Shown one piece after another: positions 16,477 through 23,716 of a DNA stretch of 64,000 nt. Within the stretch, counting starts at the first letter, position 1. Each line of letters starts with the position of its first letter. This stretch comes from Lachnoclostridium edouardi (GTDB lineage Bacteria; Bacillota; Clostridia; Lachnospirales; Lachnospiraceae). The notes below the pieces were generated by a model. The model saw nothing but the letters and a program-made list of their open reading frames with translations. It ran no database searches and was not told where the DNA came from. Location: contig NZ_OESQ01000001.1 in assembly GCF_900240245.1 (NCBI RefSeq), positions 860,711-924,710 of the forward strand. Reading direction: 5' to 3'. Made by a program: the position numbers and the translations under genes.

Positions 16477-18496
16477 CTCTATCCTCCTTCTGATTTATGG
16501 CAGTTTGAAAAGCGCTTTTAACTGCTTCTGATATTCTGCCTGTTTTTCCGGCATCTCCTATCCATAAGATACGGCCTTTTAGTGCCTCTGGTATTTCCTT
16601 ATGAAAAACAGGATTTGGTTTTTCTCCTCCGGTGATTACAACCATATCTGCCGGGATGAAGATTTCCTCTCCCTTTTCTTTACAGACAACCCGGTTTTTC
16701 TCCACCCGGAGCACTTCCGTTTCCGTCTTTACGTCAATGCCGGATTCTTTTATTTCTTTTAGCATTATCCAGCGCGTCGTCATCCCGAAGCCCTCTCCCG
16801 GCTTTTTCCCTTTTGTTATAAGAGTAATTTCAGGCTTTTCGCGCCTCATAATGTTATCAACACATTCTGTATATGCAGGTGCATATTTCCCGATAAATCT
16901 CCTTTCTTCCTCCCTGTACCTCCTACTGGCATATGTAAGCCCAAGCTGCGCCGCCTGATAGCCGGCTCCTATTATAACCATATGTTTATCTGAACAGGCT
17001 TTCTCCTGGAAGAAATCCTGGATACTAAGCACCCTGGCATCTGGTGCAACAGGATATTCCCGTTTTATTTCTCTTTCATAAAGACTGCCTGACGCAACCA
17101 CAACTTTGTCAAACTTCCCGCTCTCCAACAGCTCTAAAAGCTCCCGCGGGTCTGCATTTTTTTGAAACACAAAGCGGACGCCCCGCTTATTGCACATATA
17201 AAATAAATATTCTAAATACGACTGCGTATCCTCCCGGTTCGGCATTTGACCAATAAGCCTTGCCATTCCCCCGTATGTGTTTTCCCTCTCCCACACGGTT
17301 ACCCGGTTCGTCTTCGCCGACTCTGACGCAAATGCAAGCCCTGCAGGGCCTGCCCCGGCTACGAGAATCTGCTGGTTTTCCGCCCCTGTGTGCAGCTTTT
17401 CATCTTCTCTGCCCACCAGCGGATTCACCACGCACCCAAGCCTGCCTCCCCGGAAAATCCGTTCCAGACACTCCTGATTACAACCAAGACAGGGGCGGAT
17501 TTCTGCTTTTCTTCCGGTTTTATATTTCTCTACAACGGCAGGGTCTGCAATAAACCCCCGAAGCATACCCGCCATGTCAATGGTTCCCGCCTCAATCGCA
17601 TTTACGGCTGTATCCATATCCAGACGGTTACACCCAACCACCGGGACGCTGACCACATCTTTTATCAGCTTTGCGAGAAACAAATATGCGCCGTGGGGAA
17701 CGTGGTAGGTAATCTGCGGAACCTGGGATTCGTGCCACCCGCCGGTAACATCCAAAGCGTCCACCCACCTTTCAATCCGCTTTGCCGTCTCCACCGTGTC
17801 TTTTGCAGTATTTCCCCCCGGAATAAAATCTGCTCCCGACAGCCTCACCATAACCGGATAGTCTGCCCCGGCGGAATTTTTTATCTGCTGTAAGATTTCT
17901 TCTAAGAAACGCGTCCGGTTTTCCAGACTTCCGCCGTATTCGTCCGTCCTCTTATTGACCGCTTTGGAGAGGAACTCGGAAATCAAGTAGCCCGCGCTTG
18001 CAATTACTTCCACGCCGTCGAACCCGGCTTCTTTCGCCCTAAGCGCGCCGTCCTTAAAATATTCCTCAATCTGGCGGATTTCCTCCACAGTAAGCTCCTT
18101 TGTCCGGGCTCTTGTGAAACCACACTCGTACTCTGAGGCGGACACAGGCTGTAACATGCCGTGTTCCTCTGGTTTGGCATAAGCGCCTGCGTGCATAAGC
18201 TGGAGAAATATTTTACTTCCGTGCCTGTGAACGTCGTCCGCAAGCCTTTTTAGACCCGGTATGAACCGGTCCTGACAGACCTGCATCATTCCCTGACGGT
18301 TCATTCTAACAGGGTCTACCCCGGCGGCGCCTGCAACAATAAGCCCTGCTCCTCCCTTTGCCCGTTCCCTGTAAAATGCAACGGTCTCGTCAGAGACATG
18401 CCCGTCCGTGCACCAGCCTAAATTTCCGGCTGTCATCACAAAACGGTATTTCAATTCACATGCCCCTATCCGGCAGGGGGTAAATGCCTTTTTCAT
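16469..18496 (-). CDS. Fe-S/FMN/FAD ene-reductase of the NADH:flavin oxidoreductase (BaiCD/BaiH/FadH) family
   Basis: A 675-residue, three-part enzyme. The N-terminal old-yellow-enzyme TIM barrel (about 1-330) has HAGAYA at 102-107 and GYLISEFLSKAVNKRTDEYGG with a probable proton-donor Tyr170. A [4Fe-4S] site has Cys336, 339, 343 and 355 (Cx2Cx3Cx11C). The FAD/NAD(P)H domain begins with VAGAGPAG near 379. Relatives are 2,4-dienoyl-CoA reductase, trimethylamine dehydrogenase and the bile-acid enzymes BaiCD/BaiH, which reduce or oxidise C=C bonds conjugated to a carbonyl. It is the first gene after a sigma-54 promoter, with GGAGG upstream of its ATG. The bile-acid link is family resemblance only. 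Confidence 0.9.
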   Translation of the reverse strand: MKKAFTPCRIGACELKYRFVMTAGNLGWCTDGHVSDETVAFYRERAKGGAGLIVAGAAGVDPVRMNRQGMMQVCQDRFIPGLKRLADDVHRHGSKIFLQLMHAGAYAKPEEHGMLQPVSASEYECGFTRARTKELTVEEIRQIEEYFKDGALRAKEAGFDGVEVIASAGYLISEFLSKAVNKRTDEYGGSLENRTRFLEEILQQIKNSAGADYPVMVRLSGADFIPGGNTAKDTVETAKRIERWVDALDVTGGWHESQVPQITYHVPHGAYLFLAKLIKDVVSVPVVGCNRLDMDTAVNAIEAGTIDMAGMLRGFIADPAVVEKYKTGRKAEIRPCLGCNQECLERIFRGGRLGCVVNPLVGREDEKLHTGAENQQILVAGAGPAGLAFASESAKTNRVTVWERENTYGGMARLIGQMPNREDTQSYLEYLFYMCNKRGVRFVFQKNADPRELLELLESGKFDKVVVASGSLYEREIKREYPVAPDARVLSIQDFFQEKACSDKHMVIIGAGYQAAQLGLTYASRRYREEERRFIGKYAPAYTECVDNIMRREKPEITLITKGKKPGEGFGMTTRWIMLKEIKESGIDVKTETEVLRVEKNRVVCKEKGEEIFIPADMVVITGGEKPNPVFHKEIPEALKGRILWIGDAGKTGRISEAVKSAFQTAINQKEDRDV

Positions 18497-18536
18497 AGTC
18501 TAAAATCCTCCACCTTATCTCCTGCTTATATATTAC

Positions 18537-18551
18537 GCAATCTACATGCCA
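18537..18551 (-). promoter_or_regulatory. Sigma-54 (-24/-12) promoter of the 11-gene catabolic operon
   Basis: On the minus strand the sequence is TGGCATGTAGATTGC, matching the consensus TGGCACR-N4-TTGC except for T at the sixth position, with GG and GC exactly one -24/-12 spacing apart. It lies 41 bases upstream of the ene-reductase ATG and just past the terminator of the regulator gene. Confidence 0.85.
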
Positions 18552-18613
18552 AGTTTTTAACAATCCAGAAAACCTTTTTTCTCCTCGTATTTTCCCTTAT
18601 TTTCACGTCACAT

Positions 18614-18654
18614 ATATGTCCGGTTATTCGGATTTGACATATTATGTGTTCGTT
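18614..18654. promoter_or_regulatory. Candidate upstream activator sites for the PAS sigma-54 regulator
   Basis: Three related half-sites cluster here: ATATGTCCGGTTAT at 18614, its inverted relative ATATGTCAAATCCG (minus strand, 18629-18642) and TATGTGTTCGTT at 18643. They lie 65-115 bases upstream of the -24/-12 element, the usual enhancer distance. Similar words recur at 21783-21814. Assignment is by pattern only. Confidence 0.4.
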
Positions 18655-18662
18655 TTCCGTAC

Positions 18663-18713
18663 AAAAAAAGCTGTCATGCTGAAAATGTATTCAATCCGCA
18701 TGACAGCTTTTTT
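18663..18713. terminator. Rho-independent terminator after the regulator gene
   Basis: Perfect stem AAAAGCTGTCATGC / GCATGACAGCTTTT with an 18-base loop and T-runs on both strands. It isolates the regulator transcript from the downstream operon promoter region. Confidence 0.88.
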
Positions 18714-18763
18714 CATTCTTTTTTACATTTATTCCAGTGGGCAGCGACCCAGGCGGATATGCT

Positions 18764-20164
18764 TTACTTCTCTGCATCCGCCATATCGACTTCTATATTG
18801 TATTTCTTCACCTTCTCATAAAAAGAACTTCTGGAAATGCCCAGCGCCTTAATTGCCTTTGACTTGTTGGAATATTTTTTCAGCGCCTCCTGAATCAAAT
18901 CCTTCTCAAGCACTGCAGTCATTTCTTTTAAATCATAATTATTCGGCGCGTGGACAACCGTCTCCGCTTCCGTCCCCGCGTCCGGCCTCATGTACTGCGG
19001 AAATGACATGACGTCAATCATGTTGTCAATCCGCATAATACAGGCGTGTTCTAAAACATTTTGAAGCTCCCTCACATTGCCGGGCCAGTCGTACTCTTTT
19101 AGACAGAGCATGGCCCGTGGAGATACATTGACCCCCCCGCCCCCGAACTTCTGCACCAGATGGTAGACCAGCACGGGAATATCGTCTTTACGCTTGCAAA
19201 GCGGAGGAATCCGTATCTCGATTACGTTCAGACGGTAGTATAAATCCTGCCGGAACTTCCCTTTCCGGACAAGTTCCTCCAAGTCTTGATTCGTCGCGGC
19301 AATAATCCGCATATTCAGCGGATACGACCTGTTCCCGCCAATCCGCTCCACTTCCTTCTCCTGAATAACGCGCAGCAGCTTCACCTGCATGTTAATATCC
19401 ATATCCCCGATTTCATCCAGGAAAATGGTGCCGTTCTGCGCCAACTCGAACTTTCCGGCCTTTCCCTCTTTTCGGGCGCCTGTAAACGCGCCGCCCTCAT
19501 ATCCGAACAGCTCGCTCTCCAGCAGGTTGTCGGGAATCGCCGCACAGTTCACCTTCACAAAGGGACCGTCCGCCTTCTGACTGTTGTGGTGAATCAGCGA
19601 CGCCATAACCTCTTTCCCCGTACCGCTTTCGCCCCGAATCAGCACCGTCGCCTCCGACTGCGCCACCCTCATGGCAAGCTCCAGCACTTTCTTCATGTGG
19701 GGATTAACCGTGATAAATTCCTTCGACCACTTCTGGAGCATCGGATCTCCCAGACAATCCTCCAGATATTTGTTCATTTCCTTCGTCTTTTGCAGTTTAG
19801 AAACGAGACTTACGTACTTGCTCATATCGTTAAACACAGACACGCCTCCCACGATTTCCCCATTTACCCGCAACGGAAATGAAACCCCGACGGAATCAAT
19901 ATTCGCAGACTTTAGATACTCTACTGTGTGAACGAGGGTCTCGCCCTTTTCCATTGCCCTTATGGCGGTCGTGTTGCCTTCTATGTCCTGGAGCTTCTTC
20001 CCGATTATCTTCTCCCGCTTCCACTTAAACGTCCTCTCATAAGACTTATTGACGTACACAATATTCGTATCTCTGTCAATAATCATAACAATATCATCTA
20101 TATTATCCATAATCTCAACAAACAATTCATTCTTCAGCAAATCGCTGCATTCAGCTGGAATCAC
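18764..20164 (-). CDS. PAS-domain sigma-54-dependent transcriptional activator
   Basis: Bacterial enhancer-binding protein that uses ATP to open sigma-54 promoters. An N-terminal PAS domain (about residues 15-115, [19 protein letters not shown]) would sense a ligand or state. The AAA+ domain has Walker A GESGTGKE (178-185), the sigma-54-contacting GAFTGA loop (225-230), Walker [11 protein letters not shown] (246-255) and a [10 protein letters not shown] segment. A Fis-type helix-turn-helix closes the protein ([20 protein letters not shown]). The GTG start at 20164 follows AGGAGAG. Its position next to the operon, plus three -24/-12 promoters in the island, makes it the likely pathway-specific activator. 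There is no response-regulator receiver domain, so direct ligand sensing through PAS is inferred. Confidence 0.93.
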   Translation of the reverse strand: MIPAECSDLLKNELFVEIMDNIDDIVMIIDRDTNIVYVNKSYERTFKWKREKIIGKKLQDIEGNTTAIRAMEKGETLVHTVEYLKSANIDSVGVSFPLRVNGEIVGGVSVFNDMSKYVSLVSKLQKTKEMNKYLEDCLGDPMLQKWSKEFITVNPHMKKVLELAMRVAQSEATVLIRGESGTGKEVMASLIHHNSQKADGPFVKVNCAAIPDNLLESELFGYEGGAFTGARKEGKAGKFELAQNGTIFLDEIGDMDINMQVKLLRVIQEKEVERIGGNRSYPLNMRIIAATNQDLEELVRKGKFRQDLYYRLNVIEIRIPPLCKRKDDIPVLVYHLVQKFGGGGVNVSPRAMLCLKEYDWPGNVRELQNVLEHACIMRIDNMIDVMSFPQYMRPDAGTEAETVVHAPNNYDLKEMTAVLEKDLIQEALKKYSNKSKAIKALGISRSSFYEKVKKYNIEVDMADAEK

Positions 20165-20197
20165 GTTTTTTCTCTCCTATTTCCTGTAAAATTTGCT

Positions 20198-20777
20198 TCA
20201 CGTCAGTGTACAAGGAATAACATGCCCCGCACATTGACAATATCTTTCCCTCCGGTCCACGCTGCTCTTAATCCATAGCTCGTCTCTGTATTTTGCCACT
20301 GCCCGTCTGGAAATGCGAATCCCTCTGTCTTTTAACAATTCCGTCAGTTTTGAATTGCTGTATGGTTTCTTCTTATCCTCCTGTTCTACAAGGGCGCGGA
20401 TAACATCCTTAATCTGCTCTGCGGACATTGCCCTGCCCTGCGGCAATATTCTGTTTCCTTCTGCCGTCCTCATCCCACGACTCGATAATATCTCTTCCAG
20501 TATACAGATAATCATGTGGTACATACTCTGCTTCTTCTTTTGTCTGTAATCCGAGCGCCTCCTGGCTGGGAATTTTTTCAAACAGCGGGGTGCTGATGTA
20601 CTCGTTCTGTAAAAATTCCTCCAGCTCCACTACATCCATTGCCAGAATTTCAAGGAACTGAATCTTTACTTTAATTATTTTAACACCAAACCGCCGTTTT
20701 TTCAATTCATGGAGGGCAAAAGTGTGCAAAAAAAAGAAAGGACCGCCGCAAAATGTAAACAAACTGTTAAAATTCAT
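20198..20777 (-). pseudogene. rpoN: Decayed sigma-54 factor gene (rpoN remnant)
   Basis: Two overlapping frames carry the two ends of a sigma-54 factor. The upstream frame (to 20409) has a region-I-like segment FLEILAMDVVELEEFLQNEY followed by STPLFE. The downstream frame (to 20198) has SAEQIKDVIRALVEQEDKKK, then PYSNSKLTELLKDRGIRIS, then the RpoN-box relative SRRAVAKYRDEL. A full sigma-54 is about 430-480 residues; here the core-binding and most DNA-binding regions are absent and a frame change lies near 20450-20500. It is therefore both internally deleted and frameshifted. A functional sigma-54 must be encoded elsewhere if the island's -24/-12 promoters are used. Adjacency to the activator suggests they once travelled together. 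Confidence 0.72.
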
Positions 20778-20784
20778 TTTGCGG
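20746..20784. terminator. Possible hairpin downstream of the second SDR gene
   Basis: Perfect 10-base stem CCGCAAAATG / CATTTTGCGG around a 19-base loop. On the minus strand a T-run follows after a short gap, so it may terminate the SDR transcript weakly before the rpoN remnant. Confidence 0.4.
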
Positions 20785-20867
20785 ACAGCCCTTCCTGCTT
20801 TTTCAATTATACAATTGTAATGGTTTATAAAAACAATATATTTTTAAGGTATTATAAGAATTTTACT

Positions 20868-21659
20868 TTATACGTTTCCGCCCAAGGTCGCGCCCATGTC
20901 TGCTACAATAAATTCCCCGTCAATCATGTTACAGCAGTCAGAAGCCAGGAACAGTGTAAGGTTTGCAATCTCCTCTACAGTTCCAAATCTTCTAAGCGGA
21001 ATATTCTTCAACTGCTTTTCGCCAAACGGCGTTCCTACAAGCGATTCTCTGTTCAGCTCTGTGATAACATATCCCGGACAGATAGCATTTACGGTGATTC
21101 CGTACCTGGCCAGCTCCCACGCCAAAGATTTCGTCAAGTTGATTGCGCCTGCTTTAGAAGCCCCGTAAGAAGCCACTCCGTTATTTCCCTTGATTCCGCC
21201 AATGGAGCACATATTAATAATTTTTCCGCCATTCCCCTGCTTAATCATTTGTTTTGCCGCAATCTGGGAGCCAAAGTACACGCTCTTTAAGTTGGAGTCC
21301 AAAACCGTGTTATATTCTTTTTCGCTGGTGTCCAAAATTTTCTTTGTAATGGCAACGCCTGCGTTATTCACCATAATATCAACAGAGCCAAACATCTCCG
21401 CCGTCTTGTCTACTAAATTCTGAATCTGTTCAATATTCTGGACATCTGTGGCGATACCTGCCGCCTCTGCTCCCATCGCCTTTACTTCCTCCGCAACGCG
21501 GTCGCAGTCGTCCTGATGGCGGCTGGTAATCACAACTTTTGCCCCATGCGCCGCAAACTGCATAACAATACCATAACCCAGTCCCTTGGTTCCGCCTGTC
21601 ACAATTGCAACCTTTCCCGCTAAATCAAATGTGGGCATTTTCATTTTTTCTGTATCCAT
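20868..21659 (-). CDS. Short-chain dehydrogenase/reductase (FabG-like)
   Basis: A second classical SDR, 263 residues. TGGTKGLG is at residues 21-28 and NNAG near 98. Ser152, Tyr165 and Lys169 (YGASK) form the catalytic set, and the NAICPGYVITELNRE segment is typical of FabG-like and glucose/gluconate dehydrogenases. GGAGG lies upstream of the ATG. It is transcribed from its own -24/-12 promoter (21719-21733), divergent from the transport/hydrolase genes, so it is presumably part of the same regulon as the operon at 5047-18496. It would interconvert a hydroxyl and a ketone on the pathway substrate or intermediate. Its specificity cannot be predicted from sequence. Confidence 0.88.
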   Translation of the reverse strand: MDTEKMKMPTFDLAGKVAIVTGGTKGLGYGIVMQFAAHGAKVVITSRHQDDCDRVAEEVKAMGAEAAGIATDVQNIEQIQNLVDKTAEMFGSVDIMVNNAGVAITKKILDTSEKEYNTVLDSNLKSVYFGSQIAAKQMIKQGNGGKIINMCSIGGIKGNNGVASYGASKAGAINLTKSLAWELARYGITVNAICPGYVITELNRESLVGTPFGEKQLKNIPLRRFGTVEEIANLTLFLASDCCNMIDGEFIVADMGATLGGNV

Positions 21660-21718
21660 TCTGATATTCCTCCTTACAATATTGAAATTAAATAAATTTT
21701 TAACTATCTAATTATTCA

Positions 21719-21733
21719 GCACATTATGTGCCA
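21719..21733 (-). promoter_or_regulatory. Sigma-54 promoter of the second SDR gene
   Basis: The minus strand reads TGGCACATAATGTGC followed by T. TGGCACA is a perfect -24 element and GTGC sits at the -12 position with correct spacing (one mismatch to TTGC). It is 60 bases upstream of the SDR start codon. Confidence 0.78.
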
Positions 21734-21782
21734 ACTATTTTTTATATAATATATCCCTATTTCCTTCTAATTCTGTTTTAAA

Positions 21783-21814
21783 TATGGACATTTTTTATAA
21801 ATATGTTCGTTAAA
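21783..21814. promoter_or_regulatory. Candidate shared activator site between divergent sigma-54 promoters
   Basis: AATGTCCATA (minus strand, 21783-21792) and ATATGTTCGTTAAA (21801-21814) resemble the words at 18614-18654. They lie between the two divergent -24/-12 elements, about 50-80 bases from the minus one and 80-110 from the plus one, so one bound activator could serve both. The rest of the 383-base intergenic region is AT-rich with no gene. Confidence 0.38.
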
Positions 21815-21895
21815 AATACAACATTTTCATGCCTCTGAAAAATTTCTCCGTGTATTTTACATGCTCTGAACCCGTTTAATATCTTTTCGCAAAGT

Positions 21896-21910
21896 TGGTA
21901 CATAGATTGC
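21896..21910 (+). promoter_or_regulatory. Sigma-54 promoter of the DUF1097-hydrolase-MFS genes
   Basis: TGGTACATAGATTGC followed by T matches the -24/-12 consensus with a single C-to-T change in the -24 box and a perfect TTGCT -12 box. The DUF1097 start codon lies 133 bases downstream. Confidence 0.82.
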
Positions 21911-22042
21911 TTTATATTTTAATTATAAAACAATTGAATTCTGTCGGAATCTTAAAATTATTTATCTGCCAGCAGTCAACGCTCAAAAACGGTTTTAAGA
22001 AACTGTCAGCAATGCGAAAAAACAGGAAAGGAGTTGTACTTT

Positions 22043-22561
22043 ATGTCTAAGAAAACCGTTATTTACTGGTCTATCTGGGTATCTCTGCTAAGCGCTTTGT
22101 TCAACTGGCTTGTAGGGCTTGTCCCAACTTACAAATATCTTGCAAACGGGGCGGGGGCTCCGTGGATTTTATTTGTATGTCTTGCCGTATTTTTTGCCGG
22201 GGGCTTCGGCAGTAAAGATATGGTGCCGGTAATATGCAGTATGATGGCAGGCGTGTTCTGGGGACAGGTTGACCTGCTTCTCATGCAGCTTCCGGGATTC
22301 GGCCAGCTGTCAGGATTTTTGGCCATTGTTGTCGGAACCGCAATCACAATGATTCTGCACATCCACTATCTCGGCAAAACCCCCTTCGGCGTCGTGCCGT
22401 TTATCTTCGCCGGAGTCTGTCTTACCTTTGCAACAGGCGCGCACTACACCGCAAATCCAATGGGAATCCTAGGGCTTGCTATCAACCTTGTCATGGGCGC
22501 AATCCTGTGCGGATTATGTGCTGTTGGCCAGGAATATTTAATAAAAAAATATCCGGCGTAA
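22043..22561 (+). CDS. DUF1097-family membrane protein
   Basis: A 172-residue hydrophobic protein with about five predicted membrane segments (for example APWILFVCLAVFFAGGFG and FGVVPFIFAGVCLTFATGA). It resembles the DUF1097 (YcdZ-type) family of inner-membrane proteins with no proven function. AAAGGAG precedes the ATG at 22043; a TTG three codons upstream overlaps the ribosome site and is unlikely. It is the first gene of the sigma-54-driven plus-strand set, ahead of a phosphotriesterase-family hydrolase and an MFS carrier, so a role in substrate or product passage is plausible. This role is inferred from neighbours only. Confidence 0.75.
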   Translation: MSKKTVIYWSIWVSLLSALFNWLVGLVPTYKYLANGAGAPWILFVCLAVFFAGGFGSKDMVPVICSMMAGVFWGQVDLLLMQLPGFGQLSGFLAIVVGTAITMILHIHYLGKTPFGVVPFIFAGVCLTFATGAHYTANPMGILGLAINLVMGAILCGLCAVGQEYLIKKYPA

Positions 22562-22674
22562 GCTCCGCCTAAAGCCACCAGGCGCAAAAGGATTTATGAA
22601 GAAACGAAAAAACTGATCACCGCGCAGCGGAATGTAATTCAAAATGAAAGGTTTAAGGAAAGGAAGGAAAAATT

Positions 22675-23658
22675 ATGTCAAAGACAATCAACACTGTATT
22701 GGGGCCCATTGAGGCGAAGGACCTGGGAAGAACATTGATGCACGAGCACCTTATCTACGGATTCTGCGGTTTCCAGGGCGACAGCACCTTAGGGCCATTT
22801 GACGAACTTCTCTGCATGAAGGAAAACATGAAATGGATTAAGCCAATCACAGAGGAGCCGTACTGCTTCAAAACTATTGTAGACGCCACAAATAATGAAT
22901 GTGGACGGGACCCCATGTTCCTCGCCAGAATGTCTATCGCCCTTGGAATCAATATCATCTGCTCCACAGGCTACTACTATGAAAATATGAGCGCCCACGG
23001 CTATTGGAAATTCCGCAGTGGTTCCCACGACATCTTGACGGAAATCTATCAGATGATGAAAACAGAAATGACCACAGGAATTGGCAGAACCGGCATCAAG
23101 GCAGGCGTTATGAAGATCGCCACCAGCGCCGGACAGATTACTCCGATTGAGGAAACGTTTTTAAAGGCAGCCGCAAGAGTAAATGCAGAGACCGGCGGCA
23201 CGATTATCACGCACACAGAGCTTGGAACAATGGGACCGGAGCAGGCAAAAATTATGATTGAAAACGGCGCCGACCCGTCCAGTATTTCCATTGGCCATAT
23301 GTGTGGAAGCACGGACATTGACTACCATGAAAGAGTATTACAGCAGGGTGTATTCGACTGCTTCGACCGCTTCGGCTTAGAGGGCGAACTCTTCCACACC
23401 CCTACCGACGAGGAGCGCTGTCAGACAATCGTCAAGCTTTTGGAAAAAGGATATGAGGACCAAATCCTTATGAGCCACGACAACGTTACCGTGGAACTTG
23501 GACGCTACGACGGAGATAAGAACCAGCTTCCTATCTTCAAACATGCAAATATCCAAAATATTCCTACAAGGGTTATTCCTATGATGAAGGACATGGGCGT
23601 GACAGACGCACAGCTGGAAAAAATCTTTGTCACAAACCCGGCGAAATGTTTGGGATAG
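22675..23658 (+). CDS. Phosphotriesterase-family metal hydrolase (lactonase-like)
   Basis: A 327-residue binuclear metal hydrolase of the amidohydrolase superfamily. All expected metal ligands are visible: His23 and His25 in MHEHL, the bridging Lys147 in AGVMKIATS, His180 in IITHTELG, His208 in ISIGHMCG and Asp269 in SHDN. Many members (PLL enzymes) hydrolyse gamma- or delta-lactones rather than phosphotriesters, giving hydroxy acids. In an island whose operon encodes two 4-hydroxyacyl-CoA dehydratases, hydrolysis of a gamma-lactone to a 4-hydroxy acid is an attractive first step (inference). Other possible substrates include esters or carbamates. GGAAGGAAAA lies upstream of the ATG. Confidence 0.88.
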   Translation: MSKTINTVLGPIEAKDLGRTLMHEHLIYGFCGFQGDSTLGPFDELLCMKENMKWIKPITEEPYCFKTIVDATNNECGRDPMFLARMSIALGINIICSTGYYYENMSAHGYWKFRSGSHDILTEIYQMMKTEMTTGIGRTGIKAGVMKIATSAGQITPIEETFLKAAARVNAETGGTIITHTELGTMGPEQAKIMIENGADPSSISIGHMCGSTDIDYHERVLQQGVFDCFDRFGLEGELFHTPTDEERCQTIVKLLEKGYEDQILMSHDNVTVELGRYDGDKNQLPIFKHANIQNIPTRVIPMMKDMGVTDAQLEKIFVTNPAKCLG

Positions 23659-23716
23659 AAGCCCTTTTCGCCGAAAATTTGTTACCATAGGTTAGACTTT
23701 ATTGAGGAGGTACTAC

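Noticed and set aside
9532..18496. A true bile-acid-inducible (bai) operon
   Set aside because: No BaiE dehydratase or BaiI-like gene; the dehydration enzymes and Etf genes are of a different kind. Only family-level resemblance remains.
20198..20581. A separate intact small DNA-binding protein gene
   Set aside because: Its content is the C-terminal end of sigma-54, including the RpoN box, in a frame continuing a decayed N-terminal part.
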